DNA of 64,000 bases from Candidatus Omnitrophota bacterium (GTDB lineage Bacteria > Hinthialibacterota > Hinthialibacteria > Hinthialibacterales > Hinthialibacteraceae). Position numbers and translations under genes: made by a program. The DNA lies in assembly GCA_013177805.1 (NCBI GenBank), contig JABLXU010000005.1:1-64000 (forward strand), given 5' to 3'. Under the pieces are notes generated by a model. The model did not search any database. It saw only the letters and a list, made by a program, of their open reading frames with translations, and had not been told where the DNA came from. Position 1 is the first letter of the stretch; the number at the start of each line of letters is the position of its first letter. Of this stretch, positions 34,596-43,390 are shown in pieces.

Positions 34596-36770
34596 TTAAG
34601 GGTTGGAAACATAGCCCAGCGAATGCAGAAACTCCTTCATCCGGGAATCGACGGGTTGGATGAACGAAGCCTCGTCACCAAACAAACCGGCCAGGTCTGG
34701 GAAATCCCTGACTCGTTCCCGGACCGGGACCGGATTGACACGCCGCTGAAGCGTATTGAGCAATGTGGACACACGGATTAAAAATTGATCATCATTGACC
34801 AAATCCTCCCGCAGATAGTCACGGCCGTTGTTTTCTTGGAACCACGCACGCAATTGTCCGGGAGAAAGGGCTGCGCGATCCGCAGCCTGTTGTTTCACCT
34901 GCAGAATCCGTTGGTAATCGATCACGGGTGGGGGGAGATGAATCAATTCTTCCCAAGAAGGGGGAGGGCAATCCGTTGCGCGCCAATAAAAACAGCCGGC
35001 CGGCTGGGTTTCTCCGGGATCGGACTGCAGGTCGTAAATCCAAACCCGATCCGGCAGTAATTGGTAGTCCTCGTGATACACGAAGCGCTGCATCTCCCAA
35101 ATGACTTTGCAGCGGTCATCCCATCCCGCGATGTTCGTGTAGTACACGCCGTCCGAGGAAAGCACGCGCGGCTCCCCATCCACCGGGAATTCCCACAACG
35201 GGCGCAATGAACGGCCTTCAAAGAGGTTCCGGGCCAGGATATGGTTGCTCTCGCCGGTCAGATCCAGTACCGTCGGCGCGATGTCCAGCGTGGAAACCGG
35301 GGTGGAAATCCGCCGGCCAACCGGTACCGCGGGGGGGCAGGAAATTATCAGCGGCACGCGCAAATCGGTGTCGAATTGAGTCCAGTGGTCAAAATACACG
35401 CCGTGTTCGCCCAGGCTCTCTCCATGATCGGCCGTGAAGACAATGACGGTGTCGCGGTCGAGTTGGAGACGGCGCAGCGCATCAAGAAGCCGGCCCACCT
35501 CCGCGTCCGTGTAGGATACTTCGGCGGCGTATTCGGTCTTAAAGTAGTCCAGATCCCGGATGCCGTAGATCCAGGAATCGGGTGAATCCGTCTTCCAGCT
35601 GGTATGAAAGCGGGCCTTAGCCATGGAATGATGCGCGGGGTCCGCCGGATCTCCTTGATAATACATGCCATGATACGCGCCCAGCGCCTGGTAGGGTTGA
35701 TGCGGATCGTAATAGTGAATCCAATAGAAAAACGGGCGGTCCATGATCCGCTCCAATTCCCGGATGGCGGCGCTGGTGGTGATCGATCCAGGGCGGATCT
35801 TCATGGGCAATGGCTTATCGTACTGGTCAAACCAGCGGCCCAGACCGGACATGACATTCTCGAGATGATAAGCGCTCAGGGCGGCGGCGGTGGCGTAGCC
35901 CTGCTCTTGCAAAATCTGGGGAAGACATGGCAATGGAACCCGCAGACGTTGTTCATTGCTGATCAGGCCATGCGCGAAGGGTGACAACGAGGTAAGAATC
36001 GAAACAAAAGAGGGATTGGTATGAAAACAGGCGCTGCGGGCCTGCTCGAAGAGAATGCCCGCGGCGGCCAATTGGTCGATGGCCGGAGTTTGGATAAACG
36101 GGTGACCATAACACCCCAGATAGTCCGCGCGCAAGGTATCTACGGTAATCAGCAGGATATTCCGCCGGGTAGCCGCCGGGCGGACCACTTCGCGGCCAGC
36201 CGATCGCAACCAGGGGTTGGCCCAGAAAGCCCAGTCGGAATCGGTGTCGGTGTCACCGGGCTGCTCCCCCGGCGTGGTTTCAAATACGATCGCCGCAGTG
36301 ACGTTTTGAATTCCCGATAGGGCTACGGATTCCGGCAGCCACGCACGGTGCCGCGCGTCATGCTTGGGATCGATATACCGGCTGTATAGAATCTGAGGCG
36401 TCTGCCCGGGCCGCACGGCCGAAATCTGGAAGCGGACGCCATCGCCGCCATGCCCCCACGCCCCTTCCAGGATACCGATGGCAAACTCGAGGCGGGCGTC
36501 ACTGCCGATATAGACATCCGGGAATTCAATCCGGTTGGGCGCATGTTCAAAAATCCCCCAATGGCGGATTCCTCCGATGACAGCGGTGTCGGCTTTAACC
36601 AGACCGGGATTGGACGCGGTGTAGTGATTCTCTTCCAAGCGCAGAAGAAAATCCGTCTCGGTTTCGACGAAGACAGACACCGGGAGGGGTTGATCCGGTT
36701 GCCCGCACGCGGAAAAAAACACCGAAACCACCAGGCATCCAATCCATGCCCGCGGGATCAACCGTTTCAC
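34596..36770 (-). CDS. sulfatase-fold lipoprotein without the formylglycine motif
   Basis: From the GTG at 36770 the protein has 724 residues and a lipoprotein signal (VKRLIPRAWIG then VFFSAC, Cys22). AAGGAAAGG lies just upstream, so GTG is preferred over the ATG at 36833. Residues 30-190 are beta-rich. The alkaline phosphatase superfamily domain starts near 205: Asp211 in LLITVDTLRADYLG, and VFTADHGESLGEHGVYFDHW. At the position of the sulfatase CxPSR there is CFHTNPSFVSIL, with Thr251 aligned to the nucleophile. It therefore probably acts as a phosphatase, phosphotransferase or lipid-modifying enzyme rather than a formylglycine sulfatase. The substrate is unknown. Confidence 0.82.
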   Translation of the reverse strand: MKRLIPRAWIGCLVVSVFFSACGQPDQPLPVSVFVETETDFLLRLEENHYTASNPGLVKADTAVIGGIRHWGIFEHAPNRIEFPDVYIGSDARLEFAIGILEGAWGHGGDGVRFQISAVRPGQTPQILYSRYIDPKHDARHRAWLPESVALSGIQNVTAAIVFETTPGEQPGDTDTDSDWAFWANPWLRSAGREVVRPAATRRNILLITVDTLRADYLGCYGHPFIQTPAIDQLAAAGILFEQARSACFHTNPSFVSILTSLSPFAHGLISNEQRLRVPLPCLPQILQEQGYATAAALSAYHLENVMSGLGRWFDQYDKPLPMKIRPGSITTSAAIRELERIMDRPFFYWIHYYDPHQPYQALGAYHGMYYQGDPADPAHHSMAKARFHTSWKTDSPDSWIYGIRDLDYFKTEYAAEVSYTDAEVGRLLDALRRLQLDRDTVIVFTADHGESLGEHGVYFDHWTQFDTDLRVPLIISCPPAVPVGRRISTPVSTLDIAPTVLDLTGESNHILARNLFEGRSLRPLWEFPVDGEPRVLSSDGVYYTNIAGWDDRCKVIWEMQRFVYHEDYQLLPDRVWIYDLQSDPGETQPAGCFYWRATDCPPPSWEELIHLPPPVIDYQRILQVKQQAADRAALSPGQLRAWFQENNGRDYLREDLVNDDQFLIRVSTLLNTLQRRVNPVPVRERVRDFPDLAGLFGDEASFIQPVDSRMKEFLHSLGYVSNP

Positions 36771-36899
36771 CAAGACCTTTCCTTTCCGTGAGGATTTCGT
36801 TGGAGGAAAATCGGGTTTCATCCTCTGCCGCATAATGTGTATATCTTGGCGTCGATCGCCAGGCTGGAGAAGGGAAAGAAAAACCGGCGGGGCGGTGTC

Positions 36900-37589
36900 T
36901 TAATTCTTTCCCTTGGGGTAACCGATCACCAAAACGTACACTGGGTCTTCTTCGGGAGGAAGTCCCAACGGCTTTTTGCTGGTGAAACCGAGGATTGTGC
37001 CATTCGGGACCGCGCCCAGTCCCAAGGCGGTCACTTCAAGCAGCACGTTTTGCGCGGCATGGCCGGCTTCCAGGTAGATGTAGGGATAGGCGTCTTTCCC
37101 AAATCGCGACACGGTGCGTTCAAAGACCGCGGTGAAGATCATGACACAGGGCGATTCCTGCGCCGCCCCCGGACCAAGACCGGCCTCCTTGAGAATTTGC
37201 CGCATCTCTCCCGAAACGGTTTTCTGGACGGCGTGTTCCTTGGGAAGATATTTGTAAATGCCATCGGAGACAACTACGTATGTTTCTAACGGATACGTCG
37301 CGCCCGCGGAAGGAGAAGTGCGGCCGCCGCTCTCCGGCCGGTTCACCCCCTGCGCGGCCCAAAGGAGTTGGCCGATCTGCTCCCAGGTGAGTTTTTGATC
37401 CGAGAACGAACGCACGGAGCGGCGCAGCCATAAGGTCTCTTCCAGGGAGAGGCGGCCTTTCGTTAATGGCTTGTCGAACGTGATTCTTTCGCCGGTTACC
37501 GCCGCCTTCGGGTTTTCCGCGGGACTGGCGAACCCGCCGCCGCCCACTAACAAAGAAAAGGCCCATGTGAGTACCAGGGATGTTTTCAT
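36900..37589 (-). CDS. secreted nitroreductase-family (SagB-like) protein
   Basis: The 229-residue protein has an N-terminal signal peptide (MKTSLVLTWAFSLLVGGG). The nitroreductase fold is marked by SLEETLWLRRSVRSFSDQKL, LLWAAQGVN, GGRTSPSAGATYPLE and IYLEAGHAAQNVLLEVTALG. The last two segments are the FMN-site and dimer motifs seen in SagB-type oxidoreductases. An export signal is unusual for a flavin enzyme in the cytoplasm. The start at 37589 is preferred because AAGAGG is 10 bases upstream; 37598 is alternative. Reaction unknown. Confidence 0.83.
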   Translation of the reverse strand: MKTSLVLTWAFSLLVGGGGFASPAENPKAAVTGERITFDKPLTKGRLSLEETLWLRRSVRSFSDQKLTWEQIGQLLWAAQGVNRPESGGRTSPSAGATYPLETYVVVSDGIYKYLPKEHAVQKTVSGEMRQILKEAGLGPGAAQESPCVMIFTAVFERTVSRFGKDAYPYIYLEAGHAAQNVLLEVTALGLGAVPNGTILGFTSKKPLGLPPEEDPVYVLVIGYPKGKN

Positions 37590-38211
37590 GATCGGCATGC
37601 CTCTTTTTCGCTCGGCTGGATGGATGCAATATCATCGTATCAAAATCCGACGAACAGGAATAGCGGTGGGAATGCTGGCTGATTGAGTAAATTCCGATAT
37701 CATTCCGCCGCGTCCGGCTACTCTCTGCGCGGGAGCGACGAGGCCCCAAATATTACCAGATCACCGAAATAATCAGCCCATCCGGATTCATGACGGTCTA
37801 TCTTCTATTGGCTAATCCGATTAAGAGCATGGTTACGGAACACTTCTTGACGAGGCGGTTCCAGGATCACATCCTGGAATCCCGGAGCCGTCAAACCCTC
37901 CAGACGGAATGCCGGACGGTATTCCGGAAAATGGCCGCGAATGCCTACCAGGTCCAATTCCCATAAAACACGGATTGTTTTTTTCTCGGCCTGACATGAG
38001 GCAGAGCATGGCTGTTTCTTTATCCTTGCGAGGAAGTGTGCTGAGAAAAGTTCAAAGCAGGGAAAGAGTGTTTCCAAGCGTATTTCAAAAGAGGGGTAGG
38101 GATTTCGGGCTGAACATGTCTCTATTTTCTGTTGAAACCTTTGTTTTTTTCCCAAAAACCATTACAACTAACTTTTAGGAAGCCATCCATCCTTCGAGGT
38201 CTGCCATAACT
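37590..38211. other. intergenic, possible decayed coding fragment
   Basis: No recognised gene. A minus-strand open frame (37805-38155) has a segment reading LVGIRGHFPEYRPAFRLEG and a plus-strand frame (37691-37966) reads GPKYYQITEIISPSGFMTVY. Either may be a leftover fragment; both are unidentified and I give neither a function. The GC content falls near 38100-38190, which suits a promoter for the GalT-like gene that follows. Confidence 0.35.
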
Positions 38212-39243
38212 ATGGAAGAACGAGGATCCCAACTCCGGCGGGACGCACACCATGGCGGCTGGGTCTTACACGCGTTTCAACCAGAGCGCGAACAACTGCT
38301 GGCCATTCCCCGTGATCAGTGGATGAACGGCGCGCCCAACGCGCTGGCCGATCCCGAAGCCGCGGGCGCGCATGTCGTGTGGCGCAAATCCGCCACCCTG
38401 CCCGACGGCCGCGATCACACCGTCCAGGTCATCGCGAACCGCTTTGCCCTCTACCGGGTGGAAGGCAATGAAGACCGCGAGGGCGTGGGCCTCTATGACC
38501 TGATGCGCGGCGTGGGGGCGCATGAAATCATCATCGAAAGCCCCCATCCCCGCGACACGTTGATTTCCATGACTCCCTATCAGTACGCCCTCGCCATCCA
38601 GGCCATGCAGGAACGCATTCTCGACCTGCGGCGCGATCTGCGGCTGCGCAGCTTCGCCGTGTTCCGGGAATGGCTGTGCGGAAACGATTCCATTCACCCC
38701 CACTCGCAGCTCATCGCCAACGCCACCGTTCCCCTGGGGCTTAAAAACGAATTGGACGCCGCCCGGGGGTATTTCGATTACAAAGACCGCTGCCTGTTCT
38801 GCGACATGATCCGGCAGGAAGTCAAAGACAACGACCGGCTGATCATGGCCACGGATGACTACGTGACCTTCTGTCCCTTCGCCTCGCGGTATCCTTTTGA
38901 AGTCCATCTCTTCCCGCGTCACCACAATTGCGATTTCTGCCAGGAACCGGGCGAACGCCTGCCCGCCCTGGCCGCCGCCATCCGCGACACCGCCTTGCGC
39001 CTGGAAGAATCCATCCCCGGCTGGCGCGTCCTCATGGCTTTGCACACCTCGCCGGTCTTCGGACGCCACAAGGCGCAGCCTCTGACCATCACCCATGATT
39101 ATCACTGGCACATCGAATTTATGCCCATGCCTCCGGGTTACATTGATTGGTATTCGCGGACCGGCACGCATGTGGAATACACGGCGCCCGAAAGCGCGGC
39201 GGCCTACATGCGGGGTCTTCCGGTGCCTCCGCATTGGACCTGA
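38212..39243 (+). CDS. GalT-like nucleotidyltransferase of the HIT superfamily
   Basis: The 343-residue protein has the layout of galactose-1-phosphate uridylyltransferase and its ADP-glucose phosphorylase relatives. It has the zinc-like pair CLFCDM near residue 196 and a HIT-type active site NDSIHPHSQLIAN whose middle His would be nucleotidylated. A second His motif YHWHIEFMP lies near the C-terminus. N-terminal HHGGWVLHAFQPERE matches the first strand of GalT. It probably transfers NMP to a sugar phosphate. Galactose genes are not adjacent, so the sugar is unsure. It is followed after 60 bp by a membrane protein gene. Confidence 0.82.
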   Translation: MEERGSQLRRDAHHGGWVLHAFQPEREQLLAIPRDQWMNGAPNALADPEAAGAHVVWRKSATLPDGRDHTVQVIANRFALYRVEGNEDREGVGLYDLMRGVGAHEIIIESPHPRDTLISMTPYQYALAIQAMQERILDLRRDLRLRSFAVFREWLCGNDSIHPHSQLIANATVPLGLKNELDAARGYFDYKDRCLFCDMIRQEVKDNDRLIMATDDYVTFCPFASRYPFEVHLFPRHHNCDFCQEPGERLPALAAAIRDTALRLEESIPGWRVLMALHTSPVFGRHKAQPLTITHDYHWHIEFMPMPPGYIDWYSRTGTHVEYTAPESAAAYMRGLPVPPHWT

Positions 39244-39303
39244 CCAGGGATGGGATCAAGTCATCCGAACAACAATTCAACCGGACGGGATGACTCAATC
39301 TTC

Positions 39304-40293
39304 ATGAAACCACTGTTTCGTTACAGCCTCGGTGTTTTTCTCCTCACCCTGGCGATTTTCGGCCTGCGGTCCGGATTGCCCGGTTGGCTCAACGAGTATT
39401 TCGTAGGCGCGGACGGCTGGTACATGGCCCAGTTGGTGGAGGAAAATCCTTTCCCGCTCTATTACCGGTCCTTGCTTACGATCCTCATCCACAAAGCCGT
39501 CTATCTTGTAGCCCACCCTCTTGGCCTGGACGGCTGGCAAGCCATATCCTTGAGCAGTTCGCTGGCCGGGGCCGCCGCCATTCTCGCGCTCTGGCGGATC
39601 CGGCCGGATGGCTGGTTTTTGGCCATCAATGTACTCTCTGGATCGTTCCTCGTGCTGTTGGGCCATGTGGAAAATTACGCGTGGGTGAACGCGTTCCTGA
39701 TTCTCAGTTTCGCGCGCGCGCAAGCGTGGCTGGAACGGGACGCCCCGCTGTGGCCGGCCATGGCGTATTTCATGCTGGCCGGCCTTTCTCACATGCTCGG
39801 CCTATTTTACATTCCGGCTTATGCGTATCTCTTGTACAGAAACCGAAAGTACCATCCCCTCGAAATTCTGATCCCGGTACTTGCTTTTACCGGCGTGATG
39901 ATCAGCCTCGCCCTCGTGTTCCCCATGCTGGGCACGGACACCGGTTGGGAACGGCTCGTGCCGCTATTTCAAGTCTGGGCGGATAACCATCATTTCACCT
40001 TTTTCGCCAAGGAACATTGGATCATTTTGCTCTACTTCCACTCCCGGACCGCCTTCTTGGGGATACCGGCCGAATTGCCCCTTTTGTTTCTATTGCGCAA
40101 ACGAATACAAACCTTATACTTGAAATTTCTCTTGGGATGCGTGTTCTGCGGATTGGCATGGACCACAATCTGGCATCCCGACTGGGGCCGCCTGGATTGG
40201 GATCTTTTCAGCCAGTTCGGGATTCCCCTTCACGTTTTATTGGGACTGTTGATTCGACCCCCATGGCCGGTTTGCAAGGCAAGCGCATCATAA
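39304..40293 (+). CDS. polytopic membrane protein, possibly GT-C-type glycosyltransferase
   Basis: The 329-residue protein has about 8 membrane helices, starting MKPLFRYSLGVFLLTLAIF. The first loop GLPGWLNEYFVGADGWYMAQ and positions like those of PMT/ArnT-type GT-C enzymes suggest use of a polyprenyl-phosphate sugar donor, but no diagnostic motif is certain. The start at 39304 is chosen over 39250 because the upstream residues are polar and unlike a membrane protein. Its 3' end overlaps hemD by 31 bp in another frame. Role unknown. Confidence 0.65.
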   Translation: MKPLFRYSLGVFLLTLAIFGLRSGLPGWLNEYFVGADGWYMAQLVEENPFPLYYRSLLTILIHKAVYLVAHPLGLDGWQAISLSSSLAGAAAILALWRIRPDGWFLAINVLSGSFLVLLGHVENYAWVNAFLILSFARAQAWLERDAPLWPAMAYFMLAGLSHMLGLFYIPAYAYLLYRNRKYHPLEILIPVLAFTGVMISLALVFPMLGTDTGWERLVPLFQVWADNHHFTFFAKEHWIILLYFHSRTAFLGIPAELPLLFLLRKRIQTLYLKFLLGCVFCGLAWTTIWHPDWGRLDWDLFSQFGIPLHVLLGLLIRPPWPVCKASAS

Positions 40294-41039
40294 TCACCCG
40301 GAGCCGGGAAGATTGGGACGAGACTGCCGCGGCGGTCCGCCGGCGGGGCGGCCTGCCCGTCCCCTGCCCTATGATTGACATCCTGCCGCCTGAAGATCCC
40401 GCTCCCTTGGACCAAGCGCTTCGGAACCTGGCATCATACGATTGGATTTTTTTTACCAGCGTCCACAGCGTGCGGTTTTTCTTCGGACGCGCAAAGAGTT
40501 TGGAGCTGAAGGATTTTCCACCGGCGCGGTGCCGCATTGCCGTGATCGGCCCGGCCACCGCCGCTGAACTGGCCCGGTACCAGATCCACCCGCACTTCTC
40601 TGGCGAACGTTTTACAGGCGGTGAATTCGTGGAGGAATTTCTCCGGATGCAGGAAGCCGCGGGGAAACGGTTTTTGTTGCCGCTTTCGAACATCGCCCGG
40701 ACCACCATTGCCGATGCCCTGCGGTCGGCCCGCGGCGAGGTGACTGCCGTCACCGCCTACCGCAATGCGCCGGTGACCACTCTGCCAAAGGAGATCGTAA
40801 CCCGGTTGGAGCGGGGTGAAATCGACTGGATCCTTTTCACCAGCTCATCCACCGCCCGCCATTTTTTCGAGGCGTTGAAGAAACAGGCCACGCTCCTCCG
40901 CCGCTTCCGCGCGGCTTCCATCGGCCCCCTGACCAGCGATACCCTGCGCGAATACGGATATCCTCCCGATGTGGAAGCCGCGGTCCACACCCTCGAAGGT
41001 TTATTGGACGCGATGGAACAATTCGGCCTGGAATCCTGA
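40263..41039 (+). CDS. hemD: uroporphyrinogen-III synthase
   Basis: The 258-residue enzyme closes the linear tetrapyrrole hydroxymethylbilane with inversion of ring D. The family has low sequence identity but the pattern is visible: MAGLQGKRIIITRSREDWDE, WIFFTSVHSVRFFF, TAVTAYRNAP, DWILFTSSSTARHFFEAL and ASIGPLTSDTLREYGYPPDV. The ATG at 40263 lies within the 3' end of the membrane protein gene. No other haem genes are nearby. The cytochrome c-like lipoprotein at 45821 gives an indirect need for haem. Confidence 0.9.
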   Translation: MAGLQGKRIIITRSREDWDETAAAVRRRGGLPVPCPMIDILPPEDPAPLDQALRNLASYDWIFFTSVHSVRFFFGRAKSLELKDFPPARCRIAVIGPATAAELARYQIHPHFSGERFTGGEFVEEFLRMQEAAGKRFLLPLSNIARTTIADALRSARGEVTAVTAYRNAPVTTLPKEIVTRLERGEIDWILFTSSSTARHFFEALKKQATLLRRFRAASIGPLTSDTLREYGYPPDVEAAVHTLEGLLDAMEQFGLES

Positions 41040-41067
41040 ACGATAGCGGTGCGTCCGCAACCCCGAT

Positions 41068-42324
41068 TCAAGGTATCCTGGCCGCTTCCTGGAAGATTTC
41101 CCGGAATTGCGGGTCCACGATCTCGCCCAAATGCCCGCCATACCGGAAGAGGTACAGGCGGTTGTCCGGCAACACGGTTTGGAGAAAGGCGGCCGATTCC
41201 GGACTAATCAAAGGATCGTCTTGGGTATGGAACACAATAATAGCCGGCGAGTTCCGCAGGGTGTCCGCGATGGCCGCCAGGCTGGTTCTCCTCAACATGG
41301 CCTCGGGGGTTTCATCGGCCTCCCAATCCACCGAATTGTACTCCCGCCCGATCTTCATCACCACATCCGTCACGTAGCGGGAAAACGTGAATTGGCCGGC
41401 TTCGTCATAACAGGGCTGCTTGCGGAAAAAGCCGCACGGGTGAGATAAAATCCCGGATTTCTTGAATTCCTGGCTGGCCATGATGAATTCAGTCAGATTC
41501 CGCTTCATCAAATATCCGATCGCCAAGGCGGCCTCTTGTGGATTTAAATTCCGCAAGGCCGATGGATCTCGCCGTTCTTGGGCTTCGGCCAGGTTGTAAA
41601 ACCAGATTGACTCGTTCCACCGGTCCGGCCCCAGCGCGCGGAGATTCCGGAGGGAATCGAGATACATGGCATCGATTTTCTGAATACTCTCCCGCATATC
41701 GATCAACGGATTCACGGCCAGGAAACGGTCGAAGCCGATCCGACGCTCTTGGGCTTCGTGATCGGCGGTAAACAGGGTATGCAGCGCGCCGAATGATTGT
41801 CCGGCGAGGCATTTGTACGTGAACGGCCTCTTTTGCCGGGCTTCCAAATCCTCGACGATCCGGCCGATCAGGCGGATGGCGTCCCGCGAATCGTGTGGTA
41901 CATAGCCGGGCACGGGGAGGGAAAGCGCCGACCGGATGAACGTCCAGTGCATGGGCGAGGAAATCTGCGCCACGGAATAACCATTCGCGTACAACAACAT
42001 GCCCAGAAAGGCAGTGGTTGAATCCTGGCAAGAACCGTTCAGCCCCGGTATCACCACCGCCAAGGCGGATGAATTCGGGTTCGGCCAATAGGTATAGGGA
42101 TATTTCGGCAGGTCAGGGCTGACCCGCAGGAACCGGGTTTTCCCGTAGCGCTGAAAGGGATCCGCCTCGCCTTGGACGTTCAAACTCAGCAAGGTAGCGT
42201 GGTAAGGATCATGCGCCGGATAGTCCACATTGGTTATCGTGGCGGCGGCCGCGTCCCAATCCGCGCGGGCCACGAGAAGGCACAAGCCTGCCGGAATCAT
42301 CCAACACAACGGTTTCCAATTCAT
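41068..42324 (-). CDS. secreted alpha/beta hydrolase coupled to mlaA
   Basis: The 418-residue product has a signal peptide (MNWKPLCWMIPAGLCLLVA). The hydrolase domain has GLNGSCQDSTTAFLGMLL with an early oxyanion region, nucleophile elbow AGQSFGALH, acid FHTQDDPLIS and base GGHLGEIV in the right order. It starts 4 bp before the end of mlaA (ATGA overlap), which strongly suggests translational coupling and a link to outer membrane lipid handling, perhaps a lipase or an acylhydrolase. Substrate is not known. Confidence 0.82.
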   Translation of the reverse strand: MNWKPLCWMIPAGLCLLVARADWDAAAATITNVDYPAHDPYHATLLSLNVQGEADPFQRYGKTRFLRVSPDLPKYPYTYWPNPNSSALAVVIPGLNGSCQDSTTAFLGMLLYANGYSVAQISSPMHWTFIRSALSLPVPGYVPHDSRDAIRLIGRIVEDLEARQKRPFTYKCLAGQSFGALHTLFTADHEAQERRIGFDRFLAVNPLIDMRESIQKIDAMYLDSLRNLRALGPDRWNESIWFYNLAEAQERRDPSALRNLNPQEAALAIGYLMKRNLTEFIMASQEFKKSGILSHPCGFFRKQPCYDEAGQFTFSRYVTDVVMKIGREYNSVDWEADETPEAMLRRTSLAAIADTLRNSPAIIVFHTQDDPLISPESAAFLQTVLPDNRLYLFRYGGHLGEIVDPQFREIFQEAARIP

Positions 42325-43265
42325 TTCAATACCTTGGCTTCGCGATACGCGTAATACAGGTCCCGCGTGATCGCGTAGGGATCATACTGCTGCCCGGTCA
42401 TCCGCTCATACTCCCGGACCGAAGTCAGCGTTTCGTTGAATTGCAGGACGGTGTCGGGAAGGATCAGATCGTCACTGATGAATTGCAGGTACGTCTTCAA
42501 ATCGGTGGCGGCATCCAGGATCAGCCCGAAACCGTCCCGGGCCGACGAGGGCCCCAGCAGGGGCAGGACCAGGTAAAATCCGTGGTTCACCCCGTGATAG
42601 CCCAGGGTTTGCCCGAAATCTTCCGGATCGGTCCGGATCCCCGTGTAAGCCGCGACGTCAAACAGGCCCCCGATACCGGCGGTGGAATTGATCACGAAAC
42701 GCTGTGCCTCTTGCCAGGATTTGCCGAATTTCCCCTGAAACAGCGCGCTCAAAAAATACTTGGGAAATGCCAGGTTGGTAAAAAAATCGTGAAACCGGTT
42801 CCGGACAAATCGTGGAAACACAATTTCATAAACCCGCCCAACAGGGGATATGACAAACCGGTACACCTGGGCGTTGAAAAAAAACAGGCTCCGGTTCACC
42901 GGTTCGAGAGGATCGTCGATCAGATCGAGACGAGGGACCGGTTCCGGGGAAATTAAGGAGCCGGGCGTGCCGGCGGCCGGTGCCTCCACTGATACCGGTG
43001 GCGTCTCTCGAGCCGGAGGGACAGGCGAAGCCTCCGCGTACAACGGAATAGAGCCGTCTGAAGTCTCCATCCGGGATGGCATGGAATGGTTGCCGATTTT
43101 TGTTTCGAGCGTTTTCGAATAGATAGGAACCGGGCGGGAATATTGATGCGCAGGACGCGGGGAGTTCAGCGCCATCCGCTTCTCCCCGGCCGCGTGGCCG
43201 CTGGAGGTGAAAAGCCCCAGACACATCGCACATGCCATCAATCTCAAAATCACAGGAGAGGGCAT
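42321..43265 (-). CDS. mlaA: MlaA/VacJ-type outer membrane lipid transport protein
   Basis: The 314-residue protein has a signal peptide (MPSPVILRLMACAMCLGL, cleavage near SGHA) and a Pro-rich stretch. The MlaA domain begins near residue 108: IDDPLEPVNRSLFFFNAQVY, then FPRFVRNRFHDFFTNLAFPK and LGYHGVNHGFYLVLPLLGPS. MlaA removes mislocalised phospholipid from the outer leaflet of the outer membrane and hands it to the Mla system. The usual lipobox Cys is absent. mlaB-F are not in the window. The 3' end overlaps the hydrolase start. The ATG at 43265 has GGAAATG upstream. Confidence 0.92.
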   Translation of the reverse strand: MPSPVILRLMACAMCLGLFTSSGHAAGEKRMALNSPRPAHQYSRPVPIYSKTLETKIGNHSMPSRMETSDGSIPLYAEASPVPPARETPPVSVEAPAAGTPGSLISPEPVPRLDLIDDPLEPVNRSLFFFNAQVYRFVISPVGRVYEIVFPRFVRNRFHDFFTNLAFPKYFLSALFQGKFGKSWQEAQRFVINSTAGIGGLFDVAAYTGIRTDPEDFGQTLGYHGVNHGFYLVLPLLGPSSARDGFGLILDAATDLKTYLQFISDDLILPDTVLQFNETLTSVREYERMTGQQYDPYAITRDLYYAYREAKVLK

Positions 43266-43390
43266 CACATTTCCATTCAACCAGCATGGAATCGGATTAC
43301 AAACCAGATGGAGCCGGATCATGGCATCGTAAAGTCCATTTCCTATTTAATCAAGTTATAGATCTAGATACAAAAGCGGGGTGGCAGAAC

